Of a DNA stretch of 64,000 nucleotides, positions 9,246 through 18,744 are shown one piece after another (position 1 is the first letter of the stretch; each line of letters begins with the position of its first letter). The notes beneath the pieces were generated by a model. It was given only the letters and a program-made list of their open reading frames with translations, had not been told where the DNA came from and searched no databases. This DNA is from JAHEJN01 sp963787285. GTDB taxonomy: Bacteria > Actinomycetota > Acidimicrobiia > Acidimicrobiales > JAHEJN01. The DNA is taken from positions 62,001-126,000 of the forward strand of contig CAWBCM010000012.1 in the NCBI GenBank assembly GCA_963787285.1, given 5' to 3'. A program made the translations under genes and the position numbers.

Positions 9246-10318
9246 CGGTCGTGGTCAAGATCGGCACGTCGTCGCTGACCGCCGAGACCGGTGATCTCCG
9301 CGAGTCGGCCATCGCGCAGCTGTGCGCGCAGGTGGCCACCGTTCGCGCCCGGGGCCAGAACGTGGTGATCGTGACCTCGGCGGCGATCCATGCGGGTCGA
9401 GCGGTGCTGGGGTTCGACGGCGGCGACCCCGTGACACTGCAGGCCGTATCGGCGGTCGGTCAGACGCGGCTCATGCGCATGTACGAGTCGGCGCTCGACG
9501 CCCATGGGCTGGTGGGTGGCCAGGTGCTCCTCGCCCCGCTCGACTTCTTCGAACGACAGCAGTATCTCCACGCCCGGGGCACGCTCGAGAAGCTGCTCGA
9601 GCTCGGCGTCGTGCCCGTGATCAACGAGAACGACGCCATCGCCGACGACGCGATCCGTTTCGGTGACAACGACCGCATCGCGGCGCTCGTGGCGAACCTG
9701 TTGCATGCCGAGGTGCTCGTGTTGCTCACCGATACGGCGGGCGTCCTCACTGCCGATCCTCGCGTCGACTCGTCGGCCTCGCTGATCGAGGAGATCCTCG
9801 AGGTCGATCGTGAGCTCGATGCCGTCGTCACCGGGCCCGGCGTCCGCGGAAGCGGCGGGATGGCGTCGAAGCTCTCGGCCGCTCGCATCGCAGCATGGTC
9901 CGGGATTCGGACGGTGATAGCCAACGCCGACCGACCGAATGTCCTGATCGACGCCATCGACGGCGTGGCCGGCGTCGGTACCACCGTGGTCGCCCGCAGC
10001 AGCACGTGGCCCGCCCGCAAGCTGTGGATCGCGTTCGCCGTTCGAGCCCTCGGACGGATCACGATCGACGAGGGAGCCAAGCGCGCGCTGGTCGAGCGCG
10101 GCACGTCGCTGCTGGGTGTCGGCGTCACCTCGGTCGATGGCAAGTTCGGCGTCGGCGATGCCGTCGAAGTGCTCGGCCCCGACGGTGCGGTGTTCGCCAA
10201 GGGTCTGGTCTCCATGCGCTCCGATCAGGTGATGGACGTGGCCGGACGGCACAGCGCGCTGGCGCCCGACGTCCCCGACGAGGTCATCCATCGTGACGAG
10301 CTGGTGCTCATGCCGTAG
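9242..10318 (+). CDS. proB: Glutamate 5-kinase
   Basis: This 358-residue enzyme phosphorylates glutamate in the first step of proline synthesis. The amino-acid kinase domain is clear: VVVKIGTSSLT, VTSAAIHAGRAVLG, PVINENDAIADD and the FGDNDRIAALVA nucleotide-site loop, with a C-terminal PUA domain from about residue 260 (KLWIAFAVRALGRITIDEGA). The ATG overlaps the obg stop (ATGA), a common obg-proB arrangement in actinobacteria. The usual partner proA is not in this window; an amidase follows instead. Confidence 0.96.
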   Translation: MTVVVKIGTSSLTAETGDLRESAIAQLCAQVATVRARGQNVVIVTSAAIHAGRAVLGFDGGDPVTLQAVSAVGQTRLMRMYESALDAHGLVGGQVLLAPLDFFERQQYLHARGTLEKLLELGVVPVINENDAIADDAIRFGDNDRIAALVANLLHAEVLVLLTDTAGVLTADPRVDSSASLIEEILEVDRELDAVVTGPGVRGSGGMASKLSAARIAAWSGIRTVIANADRPNVLIDAIDGVAGVGTTVVARSSTWPARKLWIAFAVRALGRITIDEGAKRALVERGTSLLGVGVTSVDGKFGVGDAVEVLGPDGAVFAKGLVSMRSDQVMDVAGRHSALAPDVPDEVIHRDELVLMP

Positions 10319-10328
10319 GTTTCGGCGC

Positions 10329-11678
10329 ATGTTCGAGACACTCGTCGATCAGGTCGACGACATCGGGTCCGGGCGCCAGAACCCTGTCGATCTCGTCGAG
10401 CACGCCCTGACCCGCATCGGCGAGGTCGAGTCCGAGGTGCATGCGTTCGCCAGCGTGATGGCCGACCAGGCTCGAGCCGAGGCGGACCGATTGGCCTCGA
10501 TCGCCCCGACCGGCCGGCTGCACGGTGTACCGGTGGCGGTGAAGGACATCATTCACGCCAATGGTGCTCCCACGCAGGCCAACTCGCTGGCGTTCGCCGG
10601 CCATGTCCCCGATCACGAAGCGACCGTCGTCACCCGACTCCGGGCCGAGGGCGCCGTTGTCATCGGCAAGACCAACACCCACGAGCTGGCGTACGGAACG
10701 TCGTGCCCGGCGTCGTTCAACCCGTACGACACGAAACGGATGACGGGCGGGTCGTCGGGCGGAAACGGTGCCGCAGTCGCCGCGGGGATCGTCGCCGCCA
10801 CCATCGGCACCGACACCGGAGGCTCGGTGCGACTGCCCGCTTCGTACTGCGGACTCACCTCGATCAAGCCCACGGCGGGCGCGGTGCCACGCGACGGCGT
10901 CTACCTCCTCTCCCACACGTTCGACACGGTGGGCCCCATGGCACGGACGGCGGCCGACTGCCGCCTCCTCCTCGAGGTCATGGCCGGCCGTTCGGAGCAT
11001 GACCCGTACTCGGTCGTGGCCGGCTTCGGACCGGTCGGGCCCGTCGGCCGGATGCGGATCGGTGTTCCCACGGCCGCCTACTACGACGGCCTCGACGTCG
11101 ACGACCGCGTGATGAACGTCGTCGAGGCGGCCATCGGCGTCCTCAGCGGGCTCGTCGACGAAGTCGTGGCCGTCGATCCGCCCCATCCGAGCGAGGTCGA
11201 TGCGACGGTCGCGGTGGTCGCCGCCGAGCCGTGCCAGCTCCTGGCCCACGTCCGGGCCGATCGGGGCGATCTGCTCGGCGCCGACGTACAGGCGCTCCTC
11301 GAGGCGGGCGACGCGTTCACGGCGGCCGATGTGGTCGCCGGCCACGACGCCCGCGTCGCCCTCCAGCGGCGCTTCGCCTCGCTGTTCACCGAGCAGTCGA
11401 TCGACGCCTTCATCTCGCCGATCACGCCGAACCATGTGCCCGCCCATGGTGCGGTGGAGCTGAACGGCGTGCCGTTGCTGCGGGCCACCACGCCGTTCTG
11501 TCTTCCGGTGAATGCGGCCTGGTTGCCGTCGATCGCCCTCCCGGGTGGCCTGGCCCACGATGGACTCCCCGTCGGGTTCCAGCTGATCGGCCCGCACTGG
11601 TCCGATCTCGGGCTGGCCGCGCTCGGGGAGGCGTTCCAGGCGGCCACGTCACATCACCTCGCCACCCCGCCCTCGTGA
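10329..11678 (+). CDS. Amidase (amidase signature family)
   Basis: This 449-residue hydrolase has the full amidase-signature catalytic triad: Lys in GVPVAVKDIIHANG, the cis-Ser in MTGGSSGGNGAAVAAGI and the nucleophile Ser in GTDTGGSVRLPASYCG. It resembles GatA and indoleacetamide-type amidases, but no gatC or gatB lies nearby, so a role as a catabolic amidase is more likely. The ATG at 10329 follows the proB stop by 10 bp, suggesting co-transcription. The substrate cannot be predicted. Confidence 0.9.
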   Translation: MFETLVDQVDDIGSGRQNPVDLVEHALTRIGEVESEVHAFASVMADQARAEADRLASIAPTGRLHGVPVAVKDIIHANGAPTQANSLAFAGHVPDHEATVVTRLRAEGAVVIGKTNTHELAYGTSCPASFNPYDTKRMTGGSSGGNGAAVAAGIVAATIGTDTGGSVRLPASYCGLTSIKPTAGAVPRDGVYLLSHTFDTVGPMARTAADCRLLLEVMAGRSEHDPYSVVAGFGPVGPVGRMRIGVPTAAYYDGLDVDDRVMNVVEAAIGVLSGLVDEVVAVDPPHPSEVDATVAVVAAEPCQLLAHVRADRGDLLGADVQALLEAGDAFTAADVVAGHDARVALQRRFASLFTEQSIDAFISPITPNHVPAHGAVELNGVPLLRATTPFCLPVNAAWLPSIALPGGLAHDGLPVGFQLIGPHWSDLGLAALGEAFQAATSHHLATPPS

Positions 11679-11693
11679 TGCCGTGGGGAGGGA

Positions 11694-13064
11694 TCAGCCC
11701 GGCGCCTCCCACACGACGGTCTCCGGGTTGCGCTGAACCCACGCAAACCAGAACGCTTCGTGGGCGACCAGGTCGGACCCCGCCTCGTCGACTGCTCGGA
11801 ACCCCGCGCCGTCACTGACGAGCGTCACGCCCGAGAGGCTGACGGCCACGCCGGCATCGATCGCCGTTCGGGCGGCGGCGGTCGGGAAGGCGACCGGCGT
11901 CCCGTCGGGTGCGGTGACGGTGACCACCGGTTGCTGGACAGGCAGGCGGGGATCGACGCGACCGATCGGGAAGATGGGCCCGAGGTCGTCGCGGCCGCCG
12001 AGGGGGTCGTCGCTGTAGGTGCGGCCGATGCCACCGTCCTCGGCGACGATGGTGGTGTCGGGATGGGCTTGCTTCCAGTCGCCCCAGGTGCTCACCTGCA
12101 CGGTGAGCTCCTCGAGCTCGACGTCTCGGTCGCCGAGAGGGCCCGAAGCCGCAGTGCCGGCGAAGGTGTCCCAGAGCGACCGGGTGTTGAGATCGAACAT
12201 GACCTTGTTCGATCGTTGCAGAAGCCCCGAGGTGCGCAGCACCAGCCGACCGTCGACGCCATCGACGTCGTCGGTCAGGTAGGCCTGGGCCGAGCCGCAC
12301 AGGGTGCAGTACGGAAGCGCGTACTGGCGACCACCGAGAGTGTCGTTGACCATCTCGTGGACCTGCATGATGTTCTTCGGGAAGGCACGAGCCTCGCCGT
12401 TGATCACGACTCCGAACACCACGCCGTCGTCGTCATACCAGTCGCCACCGGCGGCATCGGTCACGACCGGTTCGTCGAGGGCGGGGATGCAGCCGGGCCT
12501 CGGGCAGGCTTCGCTCGTCCCGAAGGGCCGGTCGTCGGCGAAGACGCCGCCCCAGCTCACGTACCGCAGGTCGAGCCCGGTCACGTCGGTGAGCATCGGC
12601 GCCCACCGGGGATCGGCGAACCCGAAGATCTGGCGTTTGAGCAGTGGATAGTCGGGAGGCGCGTCGATGTCGGCATCGATCAACTGGGTCGTTGCGTCGT
12701 TCCAGGCCCGCTGCGGATCGAGGTCGAAGTCGGTGAGCGCCTCCAGGGCGGCGACGAGCGAGCTGCTCTCGGGGGCGGCGGGACCGTAGAACAGCAGGAG
12801 GTCGGTGAGCATCCATGCCCAGCGGGGATCGCCCGAATCGGCCAGCACCCGTAGCGCCTCGAGGTCGAACACCGGTCCGATGCTGGCGATCAGCGCCGCA
12901 GCTGCGGTGTCGGGTGCATCGAGCTCGGGCCGCTCGGGGAGCTCGAAGGGCTGTCCGTCGTCGGCGGCGGACGGAGACGAAGCCGCTGGTCCGGTCGAAC
13001 CGCCACACGCCGAGACGGCGAGCGTGAGCGCCATGACGAGGCCGGCGGCTCCACGAATGCGCAT
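11694..13064 (-). CDS. DUF3179 domain-containing lipoprotein
   Basis: This 456-residue protein starts with a lipoprotein signal peptide: a basic start, a hydrophobic core and a lipobox ending at Cys20 (TLAVSAC), followed by a Ser/Ala-rich linker. It is probably anchored outside the membrane. The DUF3179 domain spans about residues 180-430 and carries the conserved YCTLCGSAQAYL motif and the MQVHEMVNDTLGG segment. The biochemical role of DUF3179 is not known; the paired cysteines suggest redox or metal binding. It is divergent from the SDR gene and convergent with the amidase gene. Confidence 0.88.
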   Translation of the reverse strand: MRIRGAAGLVMALTLAVSACGGSTGPAASSPSAADDGQPFELPERPELDAPDTAAAALIASIGPVFDLEALRVLADSGDPRWAWMLTDLLLFYGPAAPESSSLVAALEALTDFDLDPQRAWNDATTQLIDADIDAPPDYPLLKRQIFGFADPRWAPMLTDVTGLDLRYVSWGGVFADDRPFGTSEACPRPGCIPALDEPVVTDAAGGDWYDDDGVVFGVVINGEARAFPKNIMQVHEMVNDTLGGRQYALPYCTLCGSAQAYLTDDVDGVDGRLVLRTSGLLQRSNKVMFDLNTRSLWDTFAGTAASGPLGDRDVELEELTVQVSTWGDWKQAHPDTTIVAEDGGIGRTYSDDPLGGRDDLGPIFPIGRVDPRLPVQQPVVTVTAPDGTPVAFPTAAARTAIDAGVAVSLSGVTLVSDGAGFRAVDEAGSDLVAHEAFWFAWVQRNPETVVWEAPG

Positions 13065-13145
13065 AGAGGAAGAAACTCGCCGAACCGCCCGTGAGTTCCC
13101 GCAATCGTTCGCCGAGGCCAAGAACGGCGCAACTAGGGTGACCCG

Positions 13146-13889
13146 ATGGGAGTCGTGGTCGTCACCGGCGCCAGCCGGGGAATCGGCGCCGAGGTGGCGC
13201 GGCGGGCGGCGGCAGCGGGCCACGACGTGGCGCTGACGTTTCGCCGCCGGGCCGACCAGGCCGAGGCCGTCGCCGACGAGTGTCGAACCGTCGGCGTTTC
13301 GGCGCTGGCAGTGCCCGTCGACGTATCGGTCGAGTCCGAAGTGGAAGATCTCTTCGGTCGGGTCGACCGCGAGCTGGGCCCGCCGAGTGCGCTGGTGAAC
13401 AACGCGGGCATCGTCGAGCCGCAGATGCGGGTCGAGGCCATGTCGGCTCGACGCCTCGAGCTGCTCTTCCGGGTGAACGTGGTCGGTTCGTTCCTCTGCG
13501 CTCGTGAGGCGGTACGCCGCATGTCCACCCGCGCCGGGGGCGCCGGCGGAGCGATCGTGAACCTCTCGTCGGCCGCGGCCCGTCTCGGCTCACCCAACGA
13601 GTACGTCGACTACGCGGCTACCAAGGGGGCCATCGACACGTTCACCATCGGATTGGCCAAGGAGGTCGGCGCCGAGGGCATACGGGTGAACGCGGTACGG
13701 CCCGGCCTCATCGACACGGAGATCCACGGGAGCGGGGGCGAACCCGACCGCATCGCCCGCATGGCGTCCTCGATTCCCCTCGGACGCGGGGGAGAGGTGC
13801 ACGAGGTCGCCGCAGCCGTGCTGTGGTTGATCTCCGACGAGGCGTCGTATGTATCCGGGGCGCTCCTCGACGTCGGCGGAGGCCGCTGA
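13146..13889 (+). CDS. Short-chain dehydrogenase/reductase (SDR)
   Basis: This 247-residue enzyme has the classical SDR features: the cofactor motif TGASRGIG at residues 7-14, NNAG, the catalytic Ser in NLSSAAARLG and the YAATKGA catalytic Tyr/Lys. An Arg pair after the second strand (TFRRRAD) favours NADP(H). It resembles glucose 1-dehydrogenase or FabG-like oxidoreductases of unknown substrate. The promoter must lie in the 81-bp gap shared with the divergent DUF3179 gene. Confidence 0.9.
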   Translation: MGVVVVTGASRGIGAEVARRAAAAGHDVALTFRRRADQAEAVADECRTVGVSALAVPVDVSVESEVEDLFGRVDRELGPPSALVNNAGIVEPQMRVEAMSARRLELLFRVNVVGSFLCAREAVRRMSTRAGGAGGAIVNLSSAAARLGSPNEYVDYAATKGAIDTFTIGLAKEVGAEGIRVNAVRPGLIDTEIHGSGGEPDRIARMASSIPLGRGGEVHEVAAAVLWLISDEASYVSGALLDVGGGR

Positions 13890-13985
13890 TCGTCGTCCAG
13901 GGGCTCAATCCGGTGGGTCGACTGCCGATGGTTGGCGGTGACCCTCGCCACTCCTGAGGCGCGCTCGGCCGCCGCAACCACCCCG

Positions 13986-15167
13986 ATGCCCACCGGCGAA
14001 CACCGGATGCGGCTCCTGCGGACCGCAGTGATCGCCTTCGTCGTGTTGCGGCTGGCGGCGACGGTCGTCTCCGGCTTCGCCGTGACCTACGGGGTCGATG
14101 TCGAGACGATCGATCCTGCGGCCCGCGACATGCTCGACGAACCGTCGCTCGACGAGGGCGTCGCCGGAGTCCTGCTCGGTCCGTGGCAGCGCCAGGACGC
14201 ACTGCGTTACCTCCGCATCGCCCGCGATGGGTACGCCGCCGACATCGACTCCGTCTTCTCGCCCGCCTATCCGCTCATGATCCGGGCAGTGGCCATGCCG
14301 ATGGGCGGCGGTGGCCAGGCGCGTGTCGTGGCCGCGCTGTTGATCTCCAACGTGGCGGCCATCGTCGCCTTCTACCTTTTCCTCCGCCTGATCAGCCGCC
14401 ACTTCGGCGAGGCGACCGGTCGTCGCGCTCTGCTGGCCCTGGTCGTCTTCCCCACTTCGTTCTTCCTGATAGCGGCGTACACGGAGTCGCTGTTCTTGTG
14501 CTTCACGTTGGCGTCGCTGCTTCGCCTCGACGAGGAACGGCACGTCGAAGCCGGCCTGTTCGGTGCGCTCGCCGCACTCAGCCGGCTCACCGGCTGGGTG
14601 GTGGCCGTACCGCTGCTCTGGAGCGTGTGGGTCAGGCGACGCCAGATCGTCGAGTCGGGTCCGGTCGCGGTGGCGTCGAACCTCTTCTTCGCCGGCTTGC
14701 CCGTCGCAGCCGCTGGAGGCTTCCTCGGCTACCGGCATCTGGCAGGCCTGCCGCCGATCTCCGATGTGTACGAGGGCTACTGGCTCACCTCCACGTCGTG
14801 GCCCGGCAAGGCGCTGTTGCGTGCCCTGGGTTGGATCGTCACCGGATCGGTGCCGGAGAAGTACGGCATGAGCTTCCGGCTCGACGTCCTCGCGATGTTG
14901 TTGGCCCTCGCCGCGTGTGTCTGGGGCTTCCGGCGCATGCCCCGGTCGTGGTGGTTGTACACGGTGATGGCCACCCTCTTCGTGCTCCTGCCCGACTCCT
15001 ACGAGCGCACCGTGAACTCCACGAGTCGGTACGTGCTGGTGATCTTCCCCGTCTTCGTGATGCTCGCCGGCATCCGACGCCTTCCGGCCGTGTTTCTTTC
15101 GGTGGTCTCGGTGCTCGTCGGGCTTATGTTCCTGTGGTCGTCGGCCAACTGGTACTGGGTGGCCTGA
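13986..15167 (+). CDS. Polytopic membrane protein, PIG-V-like mannosyltransferase family
   Basis: This roughly 393-residue protein has a single hydrophobic start, a large loop with an acidic-aromatic pattern (LGPWQRQDALRYLRIARDGY) and about ten later membrane segments. The motif FPTSFFLIAAYTESLFL is typical of bacterial PIG-V-like, GT-C-type glycosyltransferases, which use polyprenyl-phosphate sugars outside the membrane. The acceptor is unknown. The start is uncertain: ATG at 13986 or 14007, or a TTG or GTG near 13932. Its stop codon abuts the stop of the convergent aldo/keto reductase gene. Confidence 0.7.
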   Translation: MPTGEHRMRLLRTAVIAFVVLRLAATVVSGFAVTYGVDVETIDPAARDMLDEPSLDEGVAGVLLGPWQRQDALRYLRIARDGYAADIDSVFSPAYPLMIRAVAMPMGGGGQARVVAALLISNVAAIVAFYLFLRLISRHFGEATGRRALLALVVFPTSFFLIAAYTESLFLCFTLASLLRLDEERHVEAGLFGALAALSRLTGWVVAVPLLWSVWVRRRQIVESGPVAVASNLFFAGLPVAAAGGFLGYRHLAGLPPISDVYEGYWLTSTSWPGKALLRALGWIVTGSVPEKYGMSFRLDVLAMLLALAACVWGFRRMPRSWWLYTVMATLFVLLPDSYERTVNSTSRYVLVIFPVFVMLAGIRRLPAVFLSVVSVLVGLMFLWSSANWYWVA

Positions 15168-16043
15168 TCAGGTGGGCGTGAGCTCGTTGAACAGCGAGCG
15201 CATGTCGTAGGCGTCGACATCGGCGTGCATCGCTTCGTCGGACGGGCGGGTCAGGTCTCCCTCGGCGGCGTCGAAGATGGCCGGCAGCAGTCGCGTGTCG
15301 CTGGTGGTGTTGAGGAACAGCTGCTCGTCGCTCAACACGTAGCGCACGGCGCGCACGATGGCGTCGGCGTCTTCGAGGGGCTCGTACCAGCTGAACATCC
15401 GGTCGGGCTCGCGGGGCCAGCGCCGCTTCGCCACTGCCTTGATCGTCTGCACGGCCACGTCACGCTCCGCGCACACCCCGAGCAGCTCGTCGACATCGGC
15501 CCGGTAGCCCGGCTCGTTCAGCATGGTGAAGTTGTACGGGAAGAGCACCGTGTCGAAGTCGAAGCGCTCGAAGCTGCGCAGATGCCGGCGGATCACCTCG
15601 CGTCCGTGGCCTGTGACGCCGATGAATCGCACGAGACCCTCGTCGCGGGCGGCGATCATGGCTTCGAGTGCGCCGCCAGGCGAATGGGCGGCCAGCCACT
15701 CGTCGGCATCGACCAGATTGTGGAGCTGGATGAGGTCGACCTGGTCGACGCCAAGGCGAACGAGTGACCGCTCGAGCTCGGCACGAGCGTCGACCCCCTT
15801 CCGTTCGCCGGTCTTGGTGGCGAGGAAGACATCACGCCGGTGATCGGCGAGCCAGGGCTTCAGCCGGTCTTCGGACGCTCCGTAGGAGGCCGCGGTGTCG
15901 ATGTGGTTGACGCCCCGCTCGACGATGTGGGCGAGGGTGCGATCGGCGGTGTCCTGTTGCATGGCTCCGAGGGCCGCGGCCCCGAAGATGGTGCGGGTGG
16001 AGAGGTGTCCGGTGCGTCCGAAGCGGGCAAGGGGAAGGGCCAT
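15168..16043 (-). CDS. Aldo/keto reductase
   Basis: This 291-residue oxidoreductase shows the AKR barrel and tetrad: Asp and Tyr in HIDTAASYGASE, Lys in FLATKTGE and His in DLIQLHNLVD. The family reduces aldehydes and ketones with NADPH. The C-terminal half (FPYNFTMLNEPGYRADVDELL, then VAVQTIKAVAKRRWP) resembles the YhdN and YdbC type of bacterial AKRs. It is encoded 20 bp downstream of murJ on the same strand, so it may be read through from murJ. Confidence 0.9.
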   Translation of the reverse strand: MALPLARFGRTGHLSTRTIFGAAALGAMQQDTADRTLAHIVERGVNHIDTAASYGASEDRLKPWLADHRRDVFLATKTGERKGVDARAELERSLVRLGVDQVDLIQLHNLVDADEWLAAHSPGGALEAMIAARDEGLVRFIGVTGHGREVIRRHLRSFERFDFDTVLFPYNFTMLNEPGYRADVDELLGVCAERDVAVQTIKAVAKRRWPREPDRMFSWYEPLEDADAIVRAVRYVLSDEQLFLNTTSDTRLLPAIFDAAEGDLTRPSDEAMHADVDAYDMRSLFNELTPT

Positions 16044-16063
16044 GGGCCGAACCTAGTCGCAGT

Positions 16064-17743
16064 TCAGCCGAGCCGTTTGAGCACCGGCGACAGCAACTCG
16101 ACGGCGGCCCGATTGCCGGTGAGGTTGGCGATGACCAGATAGACGATGCCGGCCGCCGCCGAGGCGACGATGGCCGTGACCAGCGCGGGAAGGCTGCCCG
16201 TCGCCCACACGAGGGCGACGGCGACCAGACCGGCGACGAGCGCAGGAGCGAGGAGTGGAAGCAGCGATGCTCGCAGGCGGGGAGCGTCGGGCACGTCGGT
16301 CCGGACCCTTCGTTGCAGGGCGGTGAGCTCGAACCAGGCGGCCACCGTTGCGCCGGCTGCGAGGCCCACCGCTCCGAGCCGGACGATGTCACCTTCGTCG
16401 CGCGCTGCTTTGGGCAACGGTTCGAAGGCGGGAAGATCACCGAGACGGCTGATGTCGCCGCCGCTCACACCGAAGCGATCGAGCTGGAACATCACGAGCA
16501 CGCCGACGACGGCGGCGATGACCACCCGCACGCCGGCGATCCGCGCCGGGCCGCTCACGTCGCCCTGCGAGTACCGGGCGTTCTGGAGCAGCCGCGAGGC
16601 GCCGCTGGCCGGCATGCCGAGCGCGTAGACGGCCAAGATGAGCCAGATCAAACGGGTGTCGTCGGTCGTGGTCGCGCCGCTCGCGAAGAGCCCTTCGACG
16701 ATCTCGCGCCCGGCGGTGAGGTACACCACCAACGAGATGACCAGGAAGAACGAGATCCGTTCGAACCCGAGTTGGAGGCGCGACACGAACTCGTCGACCG
16801 AACCCGATCCGCGAGAGAGCTCGGGAAGCTCGGCGGCGGCGATCGACAGAGCGAACGCGCTGATCGGCATCAGATAGAGCACCTGCGACGGGGCGAGCGC
16901 GGCGATGGCGCCGGTGGCCAGTAGGGAAGCGAGGGCGAGGTCGATCCAGGTGGACAGCGTCACGACCCCACGGCCCATGACTGCCGGGCCGAAGCGGCGC
17001 ATCACCGTTCGCACCGATCGGTTGCGGCGTGCGAACCCCATCCGCAGCCGGGGCGCCACCCGCAGAACCGACGGGAGTTGCAGCACGAACTGTGAGAGAC
17101 CGCCGACCAGCGTGCCCCAGGCCGCGGCCCGGGCGATGTCGTCGATGGCCCAGTTGCGGAAGCCGGCGAAGGCCACTGCGCTGATGATGAGGATGTTCCA
17201 GAGCACCGGAGCCACGTACGACAGGAAGAACTTCCGGTGGGCGTTGAGCACGCCGAGGCACCAGGCGGCGAGAACGATCAGGCCGACGCCGCCGACGGTG
17301 ATGCGCAGGAGATCGGCGGTGAGGTCGGCCTTGGCCCCGCTGAAGCCAGGGGCGATGATCGAAACCAGCGGCCCGGCAAGGAAGAGTCCGGCCAGCACGA
17401 GCACCGCGGTCGCCGTGACGAGCATCGTGAACACGGCCCCGGCGAGACGGCCGGCCTCCTCGTCCTCACCGTCCTCGATCAACCGTGCGTACACGGGAAT
17501 GAACGAGGCCGACAGCGAGCCCTCGCCGAGGAGGTTCTGGATGAGCTGCGGGATGATGAGCGCGGCGCCGAAGGAATCGGCTTCGGGTGTCGTGGTGCCC
17601 AGCCAGTTCTTCAGACCGATCTCGCGCACCAGGCCCGACAACCGCGAGAGGAGGATTCCCGCGGCAACGACGGCCGCCGATCGGCCGCTGCGACGGGCGG
17701 CTTCGCGGCTCATCGAGCTGGGGGAGGGGCGGAGGTCGCTCAT
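16064..17743 (-). CDS. murJ: MurJ/MviN family lipid II flippase
   Basis: This 559-residue polytopic membrane protein belongs to the MATE-like MOP superfamily. It carries the MurJ signature (AAGILLSRLSGLVREIGL, LLGEGSLSASFIPVYA) and about 14 hydrophobic segments. MurJ moves lipid II to the outer face of the membrane for peptidoglycan synthesis. It lacks the long cytoplasmic pseudokinase tail of the mycobacterial version. The ATG at 17743 begins MSDLRPSPSS. It is divergent from the MoxR gene, with a 122-bp shared promoter region. Confidence 0.93.
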   Translation of the reverse strand: MSDLRPSPSSMSREAARRSGRSAAVVAAGILLSRLSGLVREIGLKNWLGTTTPEADSFGAALIIPQLIQNLLGEGSLSASFIPVYARLIEDGEDEEAGRLAGAVFTMLVTATAVLVLAGLFLAGPLVSIIAPGFSGAKADLTADLLRITVGGVGLIVLAAWCLGVLNAHRKFFLSYVAPVLWNILIISAVAFAGFRNWAIDDIARAAAWGTLVGGLSQFVLQLPSVLRVAPRLRMGFARRNRSVRTVMRRFGPAVMGRGVVTLSTWIDLALASLLATGAIAALAPSQVLYLMPISAFALSIAAAELPELSRGSGSVDEFVSRLQLGFERISFFLVISLVVYLTAGREIVEGLFASGATTTDDTRLIWLILAVYALGMPASGASRLLQNARYSQGDVSGPARIAGVRVVIAAVVGVLVMFQLDRFGVSGGDISRLGDLPAFEPLPKAARDEGDIVRLGAVGLAAGATVAAWFELTALQRRVRTDVPDAPRLRASLLPLLAPALVAGLVAVALVWATGSLPALVTAIVASAAAGIVYLVIANLTGNRAAVELLSPVLKRLG

Positions 17744-17865
17744 GGGGAACCGGCCGGACCGGCGGATGAAGCGTAGTTCTCCCCCGCCGGGGGTCGACGC
17801 CAAGCGGTGGTCGAGCGGTGTGAATACAATTCGGAACCGCCTGGCTCAGGCCGTACGCTGCACCA

Positions 17866-18744
17866 ATGGATCCTCGGTTCGAAAGCGTGACCGCCGTTCG
17901 AGACTCGCTTCGCGAGGTCGACTATCTCTCCGACGAGGGCATTGCCGGGGTGGTGTATCTCGCCGATCGGCTGCAGAAGCCGATTCTCGTCGAGGGCCCC
18001 GCCGGAACCGGCAAGACTCAGTTGGCCAAAAGCGTGGCCGAGATGTCCGGGGCTCGCCTCATCCGACTCCAGTGCTACGAGGGCCTCGACGAGTCCAAGG
18101 CGTTGTACGAGTGGAACTACAAGAAGCAGCTCCTGCGCATCCAGGCCGAACGCAACACCGAGGGCGACTGGAGCGAGATCGAGGACGACATCTTCTCCGA
18201 CGAGTTCCTGCTCACGCGGCCGTTGCTCGAGGCCATTCGCGCCACCGATCCGGTCGTGCTGTTGATCGATGAGGTCGACCGGGTCGAGGTCGAAACCGAG
18301 GCGCTGTTGCTCGAGATCCTGTCGGACTACCAGGTGTCGATTCCCGAGCTCGGCACCGTCGAGGCCACCCAGATTCCCTTGGTGTTCCTCACGTCGAACA
18401 ACACCCGCGAGCTCTCCGAGGCGCTGAAACGTCGGTGCCTCTATCTCCACATCGACTACCCCGACATCGAGCGTGAGAAGCAGATCGTGCTCACCAAGGT
18501 GCCCGAGATCACCGAGAACCTCGCCGACCAGGTGGCCCGGGTCGTGCGGTCGATTCGCCAGCTCGAGCTGAAGAAGTCACCGTCGGTCTCCGAGACCATC
18601 GACTGGGCCCGGACCCTGGTGCTTCTCGGTGTGCAGCAGATCGACGCCGACACCGCCACCGAGACGGTGAACATCCTGCTCAAGTACCGCTCCGACATCG
18701 AGAAGGCCACCAAGGAGTTCGCCAACAACGGCGAGTTCACGTGA
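17866..18744 (+). CDS. MoxR-family AAA+ ATPase
   Basis: This 292-residue ATPase has Walker A (EGPAGTGKTQ, about residues 43-52), Walker B (VVLLIDEVDRVE) and sensor 1 (VFLTSNNTRELSEALKRRC). MoxR ATPases act with VWA-domain partners as chaperones that insert metals or mature enzyme complexes. The next gene encodes such a VWA protein with a GTGA overlap, so the pair is one functional unit. It resembles the CoxD type that accompanies molybdenum enzymes, but no CO dehydrogenase genes are nearby; the molybdopterin enzyme at 5.6-7.9 kb is 10 kb away. Confidence 0.92.
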   Translation: MDPRFESVTAVRDSLREVDYLSDEGIAGVVYLADRLQKPILVEGPAGTGKTQLAKSVAEMSGARLIRLQCYEGLDESKALYEWNYKKQLLRIQAERNTEGDWSEIEDDIFSDEFLLTRPLLEAIRATDPVVLLIDEVDRVEVETEALLLEILSDYQVSIPELGTVEATQIPLVFLTSNNTRELSEALKRRCLYLHIDYPDIEREKQIVLTKVPEITENLADQVARVVRSIRQLELKKSPSVSETIDWARTLVLLGVQQIDADTATETVNILLKYRSDIEKATKEFANNGEFT